DNA from: CBDDFN01 sp965227065
GTDB taxonomy: Bacteria; Pseudomonadota; Alphaproteobacteria; SPJN01
Assembly: GCA_965227065.1 (NCBI GenBank)
Contig: CBDDFN010000009.1
Span: 248,001-312,000, forward strand
Length of the DNA stretch: 64,000 nt
Reading direction: 5' to 3'
Below are positions 37,805 through 52,111 of this stretch, in pieces. Every line of letters begins with the position of its first letter. The stretch's first letter is position 1. The notes under the pieces were generated by a model, which searched no databases, was not told the origin of the DNA, and saw only the letters and a list, made by a program, of their open reading frames with translations. The position numbers and the translations under genes were made by a program.

Positions 37805-38524
37805 GTGGCGCGAGAGCCGATTTTCAACGCCCCGCCCGCTGTGGGTCGTGTCATTGTGGTGCTCGGCGCGATCTTTCTTGTTCAAAGCCTTGTGTCGCCC
37901 GAGTGGCAACGGCTGATCATTGAATGGGGCGCGTTTAATCCAGCGCGCTATTCCGACACCAGTGTCTATATGACGTTGAGTAATGGCGCACGCATCAAGC
38001 TCGATCAGGCGCTGCCGGGCGCGCCGCTGACCGATGTGACGAGTTTTCTGACCTATGGATTGCTGCACAGCAGCTTCCTGCATCTGGGGTTTAATCTCAT
38101 CTGGCTGCTGGCCTTTGGGACGCCGGTCGCGCGCTATCTGGGCGAGGTCCGCTTTTACGCCTTCATGATGACCGCCAGCATTGCAGGCGCGGTGGTCTAT
38201 TATCTGTTCAATATTGAAAGCTTCGGCAACATGATCGGCGCATCGGGGGCTGTTTCGGGCCTGATGGGGGCGGGGATCCGCATTCTGTTTGCGCCCGTCC
38301 ATGTGGTGTTCCGCGATGGACGGCTTGTCGGTGCTAACCGGCAGGGGCTGGCCGCGTTCACTGACAAGCGTCTAGTGGGGTTTGCCGCTGTGTGGATCGG
38401 GCTCAACATTGTGTTTGGTCTGCTGAGCCAATCGGGCAGCACAGCCATTGCCTGGGAAGCCCATCTGGGCGGCTTCGCGTTTGGCCTGTTCGCTTTCAGC
38501 CTGTTTCTTCCCAAACACAGATAG
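37805..38524 (+). CDS. Rhomboid family intramembrane serine protease
   Basis: Membrane protease of 239 residues from the GTG at 37805, which is preceded by AAGGATGAG; an earlier GTG lies in a terminator hairpin. Seen: a first membrane helix (about 17-37), HSSFLHLGFNLIWLLAFG (the conserved His and Asn of helix 2), the nucleophile motif GASGAVSGLMGAG (Ser), and the general-base His in WEAHLGGFAFGLFAF. Both catalytic residues are present, so it is probably active. Substrates unknown. Confidence 0.9.
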   Translation: MAREPIFNAPPAVGRVIVVLGAIFLVQSLVSPEWQRLIIEWGAFNPARYSDTSVYMTLSNGARIKLDQALPGAPLTDVTSFLTYGLLHSSFLHLGFNLIWLLAFGTPVARYLGEVRFYAFMMTASIAGAVVYYLFNIESFGNMIGASGAVSGLMGAGIRILFAPVHVVFRDGRLVGANRQGLAAFTDKRLVGFAAVWIGLNIVFGLLSQSGSTAIAWEAHLGGFAFGLFAFSLFLPKHR

Positions 38525-38617
38525 CGGCGCTCCCCCCTTGAGAATTCGCAACGGGTTCCCACATTGATGGGAGGCATTCATGGTTTGAATGCCCCGAAAT
38601 CGGGAGAGGAGGCGGAA

Positions 38618-38935
38618 ATGTCAAATACTCAAGACACCCAATCCGACGCACCCACGGCGGCGCAAGCCGAAGATACGGTGCTGGCGCGGTTGTTGTTCAT
38701 GCTGCTGTTTGGCGTTGTCGGATACTTCGTTTTTTGGGCCAGTCTTCTTGCAGCCGGGCTGCAATTCATTGTCCGGCTTGTGACCGGCGCTGTGAATGAC
38801 GAGCTGGTGCAGTTCTCAACGGTCTTGAGCGACTATCTGGGTGATATTCTGCGGTTTGTGAGCTTTCAGACTGAAGACAAGCCCTTTCCGTTCAATGAGC
38901 AGAAAAAGACCGACGTAACGGTCACCGACGCTTGA
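38618..38935 (+). CDS. DUF4389 domain membrane protein
   Basis: Small membrane protein of 105 residues, started at the ATG with GGAGAGGAGG upstream. A hydrophilic start of about 25 residues is followed by two hydrophobic helices (LLFMLLFGVVGYFVFWASLL and AGLQFIVRLV), then an amphipathic region ending in FVSFQTEDKPFPFNEQ, the pattern of DUF4389 proteins. Function unknown. Confidence 0.82.
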   Translation: MSNTQDTQSDAPTAAQAEDTVLARLLFMLLFGVVGYFVFWASLLAAGLQFIVRLVTGAVNDELVQFSTVLSDYLGDILRFVSFQTEDKPFPFNEQKKTDVTVTDA

Positions 38936-39036
38936 GCCTGCGGACGCGCCGGGCTTGTCAATCACTGCCCGGCACGTCATGATTTCCCCTAAATCCATAA
39001 GGGCCAAAGAGCCCGGAACAAGCGGGGAGAGCGTTG

Positions 39037-39468
39037 ATGAATGTCGCGCAGATTTTGAAGACCAAGGGCAGCGATGTATTGACCGTTGCCGATGATGTGA
39101 GCCTGGGTGACGTTGCCCGCACGCTGACCGAACGGCGCATCGGCGCGGTAGTCGTCTCACGGCCCGGCAAGCCGGTCGCGGGCATCTTGTCGGAACGCGA
39201 TATTGTGAAGGCCGTCGCGGCGCGCGGACCAAGCGCGCTGTCCTCGCCGGCGTCAGAGGCGATGACGTCTGACGTGTTTTGCTGTGACCCGAGCCATTCG
39301 ATTGATGAGCTGATGGCGATGATGACCGACCGGCGTATCCGGCATATTCCGGTGCTGCAGGATGGCGCGCTCAAGGGCATCATATCGATCGGCGATGTCG
39401 TCAAGCTCAAGATCGAGGAAACCGTGCGCGAGGCCGAGGCGCTGAAAGACTATATCGCCACCGGCTGA
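39037..39468 (+). CDS. Stand-alone two-CBS-domain protein
   Basis: A protein of 143 residues made of two CBS domains (about 5-65 and 75-135). Seen: TVADDVSLGDVARTLTERRIGAVVV, GILSERDIVKAVA, and RRIRHIPVLQDGALKGIIS-IGDVVK, the regular CBS pattern for binding adenine nucleotides. GGGGAGAG precedes the ATG. Such proteins are common in alphaproteobacteria; the partner is unknown. Confidence 0.88.
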   Translation: MNVAQILKTKGSDVLTVADDVSLGDVARTLTERRIGAVVVSRPGKPVAGILSERDIVKAVAARGPSALSSPASEAMTSDVFCCDPSHSIDELMAMMTDRRIRHIPVLQDGALKGIISIGDVVKLKIEETVREAEALKDYIATG

Positions 39469-39534
39469 TCGCCTTTTTTCAGTCTTTGCTGAGCCTTATT
39501 TAAGCGGTTCATTGCCTTCTTGAAGGAGAAGGCG

Positions 39535-40038
39535 ATGGGCCGGTTTTTGGTTTTCATGTGCGCGCTTTTGGTGGCGCTGCCTGGCTTGGCGGACCCGCCA
39601 GCATTGGTGCACGCCGGGGACCAGGCGGATCTGGTGACGCTCGATAAGTCGGAGCGCCGGTTGGTGCTGTGGCGCGCTGGGCGTGTTCTCAAACGCTACC
39701 GGGTTGCGCTTGGCTTTGCGCCGGAAGGCCATAAATCTGAAGAAGGCGACGGCAAAACACCCGAAGGCCGCTATGTGCTGGATTGGAAAAACTCAGCCAG
39801 CAAATTTCACCTGTCGATCCATGTCTCCTATCCCAATGACAACGACACAGCGCAGGCCAGGGCGCGCCATGTGTCGCCCGGCGGAGATATTTTTATTCAT
39901 GGTCAGCCTGGCGGGACGGGGTGGCTTTTGAGCCTGCCGCATGATTGGACGCTGGGCTGTATCGCCGTATCCAATGTTGCGATTGAAGAGATCTGGTCAC
40001 TTGTCCCGGTGGGGACGCCGATAGAGATCACGCCCTAA
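39535..40038 (+). CDS. L,D-transpeptidase (YkuD fold), exported
   Basis: Periplasmic enzyme of 167 residues probably acting on peptidoglycan. AAGGAG lies six bases before the ATG. Seen: signal peptide MGRFLVFMCALLVALPGLA, KSERRLVLWRAGRVLKRYRVALG, GKTPEGRYVLD, then the YkuD active site with IFIHGQP and DWTLGCIAVSN, where the Cys is the nucleophile. The Leu-Gly-Cys-Ile form in place of Ser-His-Gly-Cys is like the YafK-type subgroup. Its stop overlaps the stop of the convergent patatin gene by 4 bp. Confidence 0.88.
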   Translation: MGRFLVFMCALLVALPGLADPPALVHAGDQADLVTLDKSERRLVLWRAGRVLKRYRVALGFAPEGHKSEEGDGKTPEGRYVLDWKNSASKFHLSIHVSYPNDNDTAQARARHVSPGGDIFIHGQPGGTGWLLSLPHDWTLGCIAVSNVAIEEIWSLVPVGTPIEITP

Positions 40039-41060
40039 CTCAAGACTTTGAGCGCCTCGTCAATATAGGTGAGGGCGGGTTCAACCGCCTGCATGCCAAG
40101 CTCAATCGATTCTTGCGCGCGGTCAAAATCAATCATCGAGATATGGCCGACCCGCGGGGCGATGGTGATATCGGCGGGGTCCCCCGCCAGGCGGGAGCGG
40201 GCCAGCCGGTCCTGCATGATGTTGAAGCCCGCGAGCAGCACTGTGCCGACCCCGGGGGAGCCGTCACCCGATCCGAACATTTGTCGGATGAAGCGCCGGT
40301 CGGGTTTTTTCTCAAACCGCACCACATGGCGGGGGGCGACATTGGAGGAATCAAAATTGGTGTGATCGAAATTCTCACCAAGCTCCAGCGTGCCAAGACC
40401 GAACACTTCGGCATTGAGATTGATCGAGATGACGAGGCGTGCGCCAAAGGCCCGGCAGACAGAGACCGGCACCGGGTTCACAAGCCCGCCATCAATCAGC
40501 CAGCGGCCGCCGATTTTTTGTGGGGAGAAGACGCCGGGGATGGCGTAGGAGGCGCGCATCGCATCAACCAGCCGTCCAGTGCGCAGCCAGATTTCATGGC
40601 CCGTGGCAAGCTCGGCCGTGACCGCAACAAAGCGGCGATTGAGGTCCTCGATCTGTGTGTCGCCCAGATTGGCATCAAGCAGTCGGGTGAGTTTTTTACC
40701 GCCCACAAGGCCTGAGCCGCCAAACATCAAATCGACATACCGCAGCATGCGCCGCCGGTTGAGGGACCGGGCGAATTCTTCCAGCGTGTGCAAATGTCCA
40801 GCCGTGTAGATGCCGCCGACAAGCGCGCCGGCCGATGTGCCGGCGATGATGTCGGGGACAATGCCGTGACGCTCCAGGGCTTGAATGACGCCAATATGCG
40901 CCCAGCCGCGCGCCCCGCCTGAACCCAGGGCAAGGCCGATGGGAATGCTGGCTGTTGAGGCTGCGCGCTTGAGCGCCATCTCATCGTCGGAGCGGCCATG
41001 CTTGTCCGCACCCCAGGGGGGTGTTTCATCCAGATCGATTGTCGGGCCGCCATCGGACAT
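40035..41060 (-). CDS. Patatin-like phospholipase (RssA/NTE type)
   Basis: Serine lipase of the patatin family, 341 residues. Seen: oxyanion loop GLALGSGGARGWAHIGV (about residue 40), nucleophile motif GTSAGALVGG with Ser, and the dyad Asp in WLIDGGLVNPVPV. Catalytic dyad is complete. A basic tail and DITIAPRVGHISMIDFDRAQESI follow, as in the RssA/YchK group. It may act as a lysophospholipase. It is divergent from the rRNA operon. Confidence 0.9.
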   Translation of the reverse strand: MSDGGPTIDLDETPPWGADKHGRSDDEMALKRAASTASIPIGLALGSGGARGWAHIGVIQALERHGIVPDIIAGTSAGALVGGIYTAGHLHTLEEFARSLNRRRMLRYVDLMFGGSGLVGGKKLTRLLDANLGDTQIEDLNRRFVAVTAELATGHEIWLRTGRLVDAMRASYAIPGVFSPQKIGGRWLIDGGLVNPVPVSVCRAFGARLVISINLNAEVFGLGTLELGENFDHTNFDSSNVAPRHVVRFEKKPDRRFIRQMFGSGDGSPGVGTVLLAGFNIMQDRLARSRLAGDPADITIAPRVGHISMIDFDRAQESIELGMQAVEPALTYIDEALKVLS

Positions 41061-41205
41061 AGAACTGTGCTCGCTTGTTGCTCTGTCGCGCTATCGTATC
41101 GTGATGACGCGCGAGTTCAACGTTGGTGAATCTATGGGTTTCGCTTGGCGCAAACCCATATTTTGCGGTGCGGCAAAAATGACGTCAAAAAAGTGAAAAG
41201 AGCGT

Positions 41206-41234
41206 TTGACAGCACCAGGGTCGGTCCGTATAAC
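41206..41234 (+). promoter_or_regulatory. rRNA operon promoter
   Basis: Exact TTGACA (41206-41211), 17-bp spacer and TATAAC (41229-41234), close to the sigma-70 consensus, about 245 bp before the 16S gene. This is what a strong rrn promoter should look like. The 41061-41205 stretch and the 41235-41479 leader show no convincing gene. Confidence 0.85.
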
Positions 41235-41479
41235 CCGCGCTCATTCGGCGCTGCCAACGAGCCGGTCTGACCGGCCTGTGACGCAGCGCCTTATTCTTCT
41301 GAAACCCTTTCAGGGTTTCGCGCTGATTGACATTGATGGAATGGAAAGGAAGCGTGGGCGGCGGGCCTGCGAGGACCGAGAGGTTCTTAGAGGTTTGTTT
41401 AGTTCATGTTTCTGTGACGCTTTGTTGTTCGTGCTGATCTTTATTGATTGGCAGAACAGATGTGCGGGATTGAACGTTC

Positions 41480-42940
<1,461 letters not shown>

Positions 42941-42977
42941 ATGGATAGCTTGCGAAAGCGGATATTGAAGAAGGCTA

Positions 42978-43056
42978 CGGCGACGACTGTCGCCACGGCG
43001 AACTTCTTCGCCGCGCCCGCGCAGCCAGGCCCGCAAGGGCCGACGGCGTGAGCGCA
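42978..43056 (+). repeat. ITS palindromic repeat, copy A
   Basis: Most divergent copy: CGGCGACGACTGTCGCC hairpin, then CGGCGAACTTCTTCGCCG hairpin, then a GC-rich stem ending GGCGTGAGCGCAAA. It lies 38 bp after 16S. The rest of the 16S to tRNA-Ile spacer has no gene. Confidence 0.65.
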
Positions 43057-43170
43057 AATATCGACTTGCTTCAAAGGCCATCAACCAACACGAGATCGGG
43101 CTGATGCATTCCGCATCGCTTGGATCTCACCCAAAATAGCGATCACGCACATTAAAAGCGTCACAAGATA

Positions 43171-43252
43171 ACAGGGCACCGACTGGTGTCCCGGCGAAGT
43201 TTTTTGCCGCCCTCGCGGAGGCGCGATCCTTCAGGATCGTTGCTGTGAGCGC
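43171..43252 (+). repeat. ITS palindromic repeat, copy B
   Basis: GGGCACCGACTGGTGTCC hairpin, GGCGAAGTTTTTTGCCG hairpin, then GGAGGCGCGATCCTTCAGGA and TCGTTGCTGTGAGCG. Same three-hairpin order as the other copies. Confidence 0.7.
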
Positions 43253-43372
43253 GATGAGCAAACTTCCGCCGCCTTCGCTTCCTTTCCATCAATAGTGCAG
43301 AAAACCAGAACCACAGAGCCAGAAGCCAGAATGCTGGTTTTGGGTTTTTGGGCTTCGGTCTTTCTGAATTGG

Positions 43373-43449
<77 letters not shown>

Positions 43450-43570
43450 TTTTGCCGAAGGCAAAATGGTGTTCCTCGGTGGGGATTGATTGTTTGTCCG
43501 TCCTCGGAGCGTTGCTCCTTGCGGGCGGCCGGAGGCTCGGCCCACAGGATTTGCTTCGTTTATGGCGAAG

Positions 43571-43647
43571 CACGGCAGCGACTGCTGCCACGGGCAACTT
43601 TTTGCCCGCGTCCGCGCAGCCGCGATCGCAGATCGCTGGCGTGAGCG
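43571..43647 (+). repeat. ITS palindromic repeat, copy C
   Basis: GGCAGCGACTGCTGCC hairpin, CGGGCAACTTTTTGCCCG hairpin, then GCGATCGCAGATCGC and GGCGTGAGCG, ending 8 bp before tRNA-Ala. It is preceded by TGCTTCGTTTATGGCGAAGC, which also precedes copy E nearly unchanged. Confidence 0.7.
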
Positions 43648-43654
43648 AAAAGAT

Positions 43655-43730
43655 GGGGCCGTAGCTCAGCTGGGAGAGCACCTGCTTTGCAAGCAGGGGG
43701 TCGTCGGTTCGATCCCGTCCGGCTCCACCA
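43655..43730 (+). tRNA. tRNA-Ala (TGC)
   Basis: 76-nt tRNA with CCA encoded, acceptor GGGGCCG, anticodon loop TTTGCAA giving TGC, T arm GGTTCGATCCC. Standard partner of tRNA-Ile(GAT) in the spacer. Confidence 0.98.
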
Positions 43731-44088
43731 CCCTTCGCTCTTCGAGCTTCGGGTGGCAGGCCACCCGAAGGTCGTTAGACGAAGGCGTGTCCACCGAAGC
43801 CTTGGCGCAGGTGGACGGGCAGATGGCAGCGGGAGTGCAAGAAGTCCACAAGACGGTTGAGGTAAGGATCTTTTGGTGAAGATCTTTTCCCCCGGCGTTT
43901 TGCTGGCGTTGATTTGACAGAGTGAAGAAGGATGAGGAATGCAGCCGGCCGCGCAAGCGGTGCAGGACTGATATTTTTTGTCCGGTCTGAGAATTTAAAT
44001 TTTGGCGATGTTCGACACATCCTTCGGACATCGTCATGGGTTTGTTTGTGTGACCATGGTGGTTGCAAACGCTTTGGTGTTTGCAAAA

Positions 44089-44166
44089 CGCCGGCGAATG
44101 CCGGCACAGCGAAGTTCTTCGCTGCCCCCGTGGAGGCGCGATCCTTTGGATCGCTGCCGTGAGCGC
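44089..44166 (+). repeat. ITS palindromic repeat, copy D
   Basis: CGCCGGCGAATGCCGGC hairpin, CAGCGAAGTTCTTCGCTG hairpin, then CCCGTGGAGGCGCGATCC, TTT, GGATCGCTGCCGTGAGCG. The last 40 bases are almost identical to copy E. Confidence 0.75.
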
Positions 44167-44261
44167 AAACAAAGTTCAAATAGAGTGCTGAAATAAGTTC
44201 CATGTCTCAGAGTGAGATGCTTTTGATGCGTTTAAAGCGGTGCTTCGTTTATGGCGGAGCT

Positions 44262-44340
44262 CGCTGCCGACTGGCAGCACGGGCAATTTTTTGCCCGCCC
44301 CCGTGGAGGCGCGATCCTTTGGATCGCTGCCGTGAACGCG
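44262..44340 (+). repeat. ITS palindromic repeat, copy E
   Basis: CGCTGCCGACTGGCAGC hairpin, CGGGCAATTTTTTGCCCG hairpin, then CCCGTGGAGGCGCGATCC, TTT, GGATCGCTGCCGTGAACG. It ends 33 bp before the 23S start. Besides the five copies and tRNAs, the spacer shows no gene. Confidence 0.75.
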
Positions 44341-44372
44341 AAGATGAAGTTTTTTGTCTCTGTGCATGGTCT

Positions 44373-47084
<2,712 letters not shown>

Positions 47085-47175
47085 ATGTACAGTGATAAAA
47101 AACTTCACTGATCATGGAACTTTAAGCACTCTATCTCAGACCGAAATTTGTTGGTCCTCTTTGTTGAGCAGCGCC

Positions 47176-47293
47176 GACCTGGTGGTCATAGCGCAGTGGC
47201 TGCACCCGATCCCATTCCGAACTCGGCCGTGAAACACTGCAGCGCTGATGGTACTGCGTCTTAAGGCGTGGGAGAGTAAGTCGCTGCCAGGTC
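47176..47293 (+). rRNA. rrf: 5S ribosomal RNA
   Basis: 118-nt 5S rRNA: terminal stem GACCTGG / CCAGGTC, conserved CCCGATCCCATTCCGAACTC and GGGAGAGTAAGTCGCTGCC. It lies about 90 bp after 23S. Confidence 0.96.
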
Positions 47294-47405
47294 TGCCCTG
47301 CTCAACAAAAGCCAACAAATCTCATCCTTCTTCAAAACTCTGATCCTCTGATCTGCTGTCTCAAAGACGCCGCAAGGGTTCGCCCGTTCGGGTGAAATAT
47401 CTTGG

Positions 47406-49093
<1,688 letters not shown>

Positions 49094-49097
<4 letters not shown>

Positions 49098-49264
49098 TTG
49101 GAATCCTGTTCACCCCGCTGTGGGCCACGGAGATCACTTTGAGCACTTTGGAATAAGGCATCATCGCGCTCTGCGGCGGCGCGCGCAAGTAGTTTGACGA
49201 GCTCTTTGACCGCCTCATGGTGGCCGGTGCCGTCTTTATTCGTATGTTTGAGTGCCTTGTTCAT
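49094..49264 (-). CDS. Small protein upstream of the serine recombinase
   Basis: Open frame of 56 residues (begins MNKALKHTNKDGTGHHEAVK) whose TGA overlaps the recombinase ATG (ATGA). It has an Ala/Leu-rich helix (AVKELVKLLARAAAERDDAL) and no recognised domain. Tight coupling suggests a role in control of recombination, for example as a directionality factor, but this is inference. Confidence 0.6.
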
Positions 49265-49318
49265 GAAAACGAGGATAGGACGCCTTCGCCGGTCCCATCC
49301 TCGCGGCGGCCTCGTGGG

Positions 49319-49513
49319 CTAAAAGCCCGGCGGCTTAGGCGTAGGCACATGACGCTTGGCGGTAATTGTGCGGCTGATCTTATCCATATTGGCTTGGGAT
49401 ATGGCCTGCGTGACGTCTGCGCTGTGCAGGGCTTCGGCTTCCTGACGGAATAGAGCCTGCAAGCTGCCAATGCTCAAATGCTGTAAATCTGAAATCGTAT
49501 ATATCTTTCTCAT
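49319..49513 (-). CDS. Small conserved-looking protein, first gene of the recombinase unit
   Basis: 64 residues beginning MRKIYTISDLQHLSIGSLQA, preceded by AAAGGAGA seven bases before the ATG, an excellent ribosome binding site. Predicted helical, with no domain I recognise. It is 54 bp upstream of the 56-residue gene and the recombinase, so the three form one unit. Confidence 0.65.
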   Translation of the reverse strand: MRKIYTISDLQHLSIGSLQALFRQEAEALHSADVTQAISQANMDKISRTITAKRHVPTPKPPGF

Positions 49514-49770
49514 CTTAAGTCTCCTTTCGTTCGAAGACCTTGTCCATCAAGGCCTTTACGCCCTGATCCCCACACCATGTATTGGCTAAGGCCCTTGATG
49601 GGCTGATGCGGGTGAGAACGGGTCAAAGGAGACCGAGAAAGGATGGGGCGGATTCAGTGAGGTTTGAGCGGTCAGATTTGTCTGCCTTGCGCAGAAAGAT
49701 AAGTTCCAAAAAGCGCTGTCACAGGTCGATTCCAGCCGGCTTGATAAGAAAAAGTTAATAAATACACCTT

Positions 49771-49783
49771 ATACTTGTAGTAT
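49771..49783. promoter_or_regulatory. Small palindrome before the tyrosine-integrase unit
   Basis: ATACT-TGT-AGTAT in an AT-rich stretch (49747-49785) 29 bp before the ATG at 49812. It lies in the 300-bp gap between the two oppositely oriented integration modules and could be an operator or part of a promoter. Confidence 0.3.
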
Positions 49784-49811
49784 GTGCTGCGGGCACGTGG
49801 ATGGGAGGCGT

Positions 49812-50099
49812 ATGGGGAAGAATGACGACAAAAAGCGTAATCGTAATCCCGGATTGATGATCGAGTACCGTGAACTCGGTACGATATCGATTGATGAACT
49901 CGCCCAAGCCATACTCACCGACATCAATGCTTTGAAGGACATTTATAATGTCCGCTATGTCACCGGCGTTCGTATGCGGATACCGGTTACGAATGAGTAT
50001 GGCGAAGCGATTGTTGTTCGCCGGACCGGCGGCGGCACCTTGCTCAAAATTGATACGCATCACTACCGGCCTCACTGTTTGGATTATGACGGACATTAG
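49812..50099 (+). CDS. Hypothetical protein upstream of the excisionase-like gene
   Basis: 95 residues from the ATG that has GGGAGG five bases upstream; an ATG ten codons earlier lacks such a site. Basic N-terminus, then ELGTISIDELAQAILTDINALKDIYNV, a likely helix pair, and RMRIPVTNEYGEAIVVRR with beta character. No family recognised. Followed after 9 bp by the next small gene, so probably in one unit with the integrase. Confidence 0.65.
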   Translation: MGKNDDKKRNRNPGLMIEYRELGTISIDELAQAILTDINALKDIYNVRYVTGVRMRIPVTNEYGEAIVVRRTGGGTLLKIDTHHYRPHCLDYDGH

Positions 50100-50108
50100 G
50101 AGGGCAGA

Positions 50109-50345
50109 GTGACGGGACCACATTACATAGATTTGGATGAAGCGCGGCAGGTGCTTTCCGAAATGGGCGTTGAATTTAATAAGCGGCAGATGAAGCGTGC
50201 GGCAGAGCCGGACGCGCATGGCAAACGAAAGCTGCCATTCTTCATCGACCCCATAGATGGCAGGCTGAAAATTGAAAAGCAGTCGCTCATCAATGTGTAC
50301 AGAAAACGACAGATAGAGGCCGAGAACCATTTTACCTGTGGATAA
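50109..50345 (+). CDS. Excisionase-like small DNA-binding protein
   Basis: 78 residues from a GTG with AGGAGG close upstream. The pattern DLDEARQVLSEMGVEFNKRQMKR, then KLPFFIDPIDGRLKIEKQSLINVY is like the winged-helix MerR/excisionase fold (helix-turn-helix followed by a small wing and a recognition helix). Position just before an integrase is where excisionases sit. I infer a recombination directionality factor; there is no direct motif proof. Confidence 0.55.
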   Translation: MTGPHYIDLDEARQVLSEMGVEFNKRQMKRAAEPDAHGKRKLPFFIDPIDGRLKIEKQSLINVYRKRQIEAENHFTCG

Positions 50346-50397
50346 GGTTCACAGGTTTCTTGATCAAATGACTCGGCATCGGAAATTATGATTCTTG

Positions 50398-51612
50398 ATG
50401 GCAGACATAAGAAAGCGGGATTACAAGTCAGGATCGAAATATCAGGTTAGGCATCCCAGTAGCAGCACAAAATCCGGATATGCGTATAGGACATTCGATA
50501 CGCTCAAAGAAGCGCGTGCCTTTCTTGAAAGCGGGAAGGCATCTGAAATAGGTGGTGCCGTCGATAGTTCAATCGCGCTCGTATCTGATGCGATAGAACG
50601 CTGGCTTGAAATCTGCGAAAAAGAGGGGACGGACGGCAATGACCCTGTAACCTCTCACACACTTGAGACCTACCGCTATTTTTCAAAGTTCATGAGTGCC
50701 TATCCCTGGGCAAAGCCCCTACAGGAACTAACGCCGCCGGATATCGTCAAATTCCGATCATGGCTGATGGAGAATTGTCCGTCCCGCTATATTGCGCGGC
50801 GTTCCCTCACTTATTTTCATACTGTGATGAAGGAGATGGCGCTTCGTGGATATATCGCAGCAAACCCAGCCTCAGGAATTAGCATCAGCGCGGGGTCACG
50901 CTATGATACCCCGATTACGCCACCAACAGAGCGTGAGTTTTATGAATTGCTTGCCGCCGCTGACAGGCTAGCGAATTCCAAGAATGCTCAGATAGCCAGA
51001 GCATGGGAGCGCAACCGCCCTATGCTTTATCTCGCCGGTGATACCGGTATGCGACCTGGCGAGTATCTAGCTCTTGCCAGATCAAATCTTGGCAAGGATG
51101 AGGTGAAAGTAGATCGTGCGGTTGAGCGTTCGGGCAAGCGCATTTCAGTCACCAAGACACCTGCCGGACATCGTTGGATTGAGATTAGCCCGGAAATTGC
51201 AGATATGGTTCGGCACTATGCTGATCATATCGCCCCGCCTAACAAGCATGATCTGGTTTTTCCCACGAAGACAGGCAGATGGCAGACGGTGAATAACTGG
51301 CGACGGCTTGCATTCACGGCAGCTTGTATTGAGGCTGGACTTGCCTACGAAGCGGACGTGAATGGACGCACAGTCGTGAAGCCAAAATTTACACCTTATG
51401 ACTTGCGCCACTTCTATGCGTCCATGCTTATAGAGCAGCGGGTAAACCTAAAACGGATTCAGCAGCTCATGGGACACAGAAATATAACAACGACACTCTC
51501 CCATTATGGTCACTTGATTGAGCGCGCAGAAGCAAACGAAACCAACAAGAAAGGACTGATGTCGCGTTTGAGGGAAAATTCATGTGGCCAATCTGTGGCC
51601 AATCAGCTGTAA
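50398..51612 (+). CDS. int: Tyrosine recombinase/phage-type integrase
   Basis: Integrase of 404 residues from the ATG at 50398 (a TTG directly precedes it). N-terminal arm-binding region (residues 1-60, SGSKYQVRHPSSSTKSGYAY), core-binding domain (about 65-170), catalytic domain with the tetrad: Arg219 in TGMRPGEYLAL, Lys in VTKTPAGHRWIEI, His-x-x-Arg region DLRHFYASM (Arg337), His360 in LMGHRNITTTLSHY and nucleophile Tyr370. All key residues are present. The last codons contain two TGTGGCCA repeats, part of the adjacent attachment region. Confidence 0.93.
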   Translation: MADIRKRDYKSGSKYQVRHPSSSTKSGYAYRTFDTLKEARAFLESGKASEIGGAVDSSIALVSDAIERWLEICEKEGTDGNDPVTSHTLETYRYFSKFMSAYPWAKPLQELTPPDIVKFRSWLMENCPSRYIARRSLTYFHTVMKEMALRGYIAANPASGISISAGSRYDTPITPPTEREFYELLAAADRLANSKNAQIARAWERNRPMLYLAGDTGMRPGEYLALARSNLGKDEVKVDRAVERSGKRISVTKTPAGHRWIEISPEIADMVRHYADHIAPPNKHDLVFPTKTGRWQTVNNWRRLAFTAACIEAGLAYEADVNGRTVVKPKFTPYDLRHFYASMLIEQRVNLKRIQQLMGHRNITTTLSHYGHLIERAEANETNKKGLMSRLRENSCGQSVANQL

Positions 51613-51833
51613 GCCGCAGAAAATATGAGTTCTTTTCCTGTCTTCTAAGCAGGATGTTGCAGGTTCGAGTCCTGCCGGGCGTGCCATAATTAAATCAATC
51701 GCTTAGCGGAATAATACGGAAAGAAACGAAGCGATCTAGCGATTTTGGCCACAAATTTTGTGGCCGCTGTAATCCGCATGAATCCGCCACTCTCTGAATC
51801 GGTCTCAGATTCCTTGTGGCCAATTTGTGGCCA
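51583..51833. other. Candidate attP: tRNA-Arg 3' core with flanking arm-type repeats
   Basis: The octamer TGTGGCCA occurs at 51583 and 51594 (11 bp apart, left of the tRNA fragment), and at 51815 and 51826 (11 bp apart, right of it). In between, TGGCCACA (51747) and TGTGGCC (51760) form the perfect palindrome GGCCACAAA-T-TTTGTGGCC (51748-51766). Phased direct repeats on both sides of a tRNA core is the layout of a lambda-type attP with P and P' arms. An attL or attR would keep only one arm beside the core. The region begins inside the integrase gene, as is common. Confidence 0.65.
51637..51686 (+). pseudogene. tRNA-Arg (TCT) 3' fragment
   Basis: From the anticodon stem onward (CCTGT-CTTCTAA-GCAGG), variable loop, T arm GCAGGTTCGAGTCCTGC, 3' acceptor strand CGGGCGTG and CCA. 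The 5' half of a tRNA is absent. It begins 25 bp after the integrase stop. This is the usual identity segment that tyrosine integrases use as core site. Confidence 0.85.
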
Positions 51834-52111
51834 AAACACATTTGTGAAGCTGTAAGCATATGGGGAAAGCTTTCCCCTGACTACAACTGGTTTTGGCATT
51901 TTCCATCACCCCTTCTTGCGGGGACACCCCGCAACGCCCCGTGCTAAGGGCTTCGCCCCCGCGCAGCGCAAGGCATCCAACCGTCTCCACCAGCAAGCTG
52001 GCAGACCCTCGGTCGGAGCCTCCTTGCGCTTTGCTACCCCCTTCTCGGCGAAGCACCAAGGTTGCATGACGCAACCCCTGCCTATTGGCGGGAAAAGAGA
52101 AGGGAAGACCC
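51834..52111. other. Non-coding region before ardA
   Basis: No convincing gene. It contains a perfect 8-bp hairpin TTGCGGGG-ACA-CCCCGCAA (51916-51934), GC-rich sequence to about 52050, and CCAGCAAGCTGG (around 51990). Such leader regions are common before antirestriction genes and may act as single-strand promoters or regulatory RNA; that is inference only. Confidence 0.35.
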
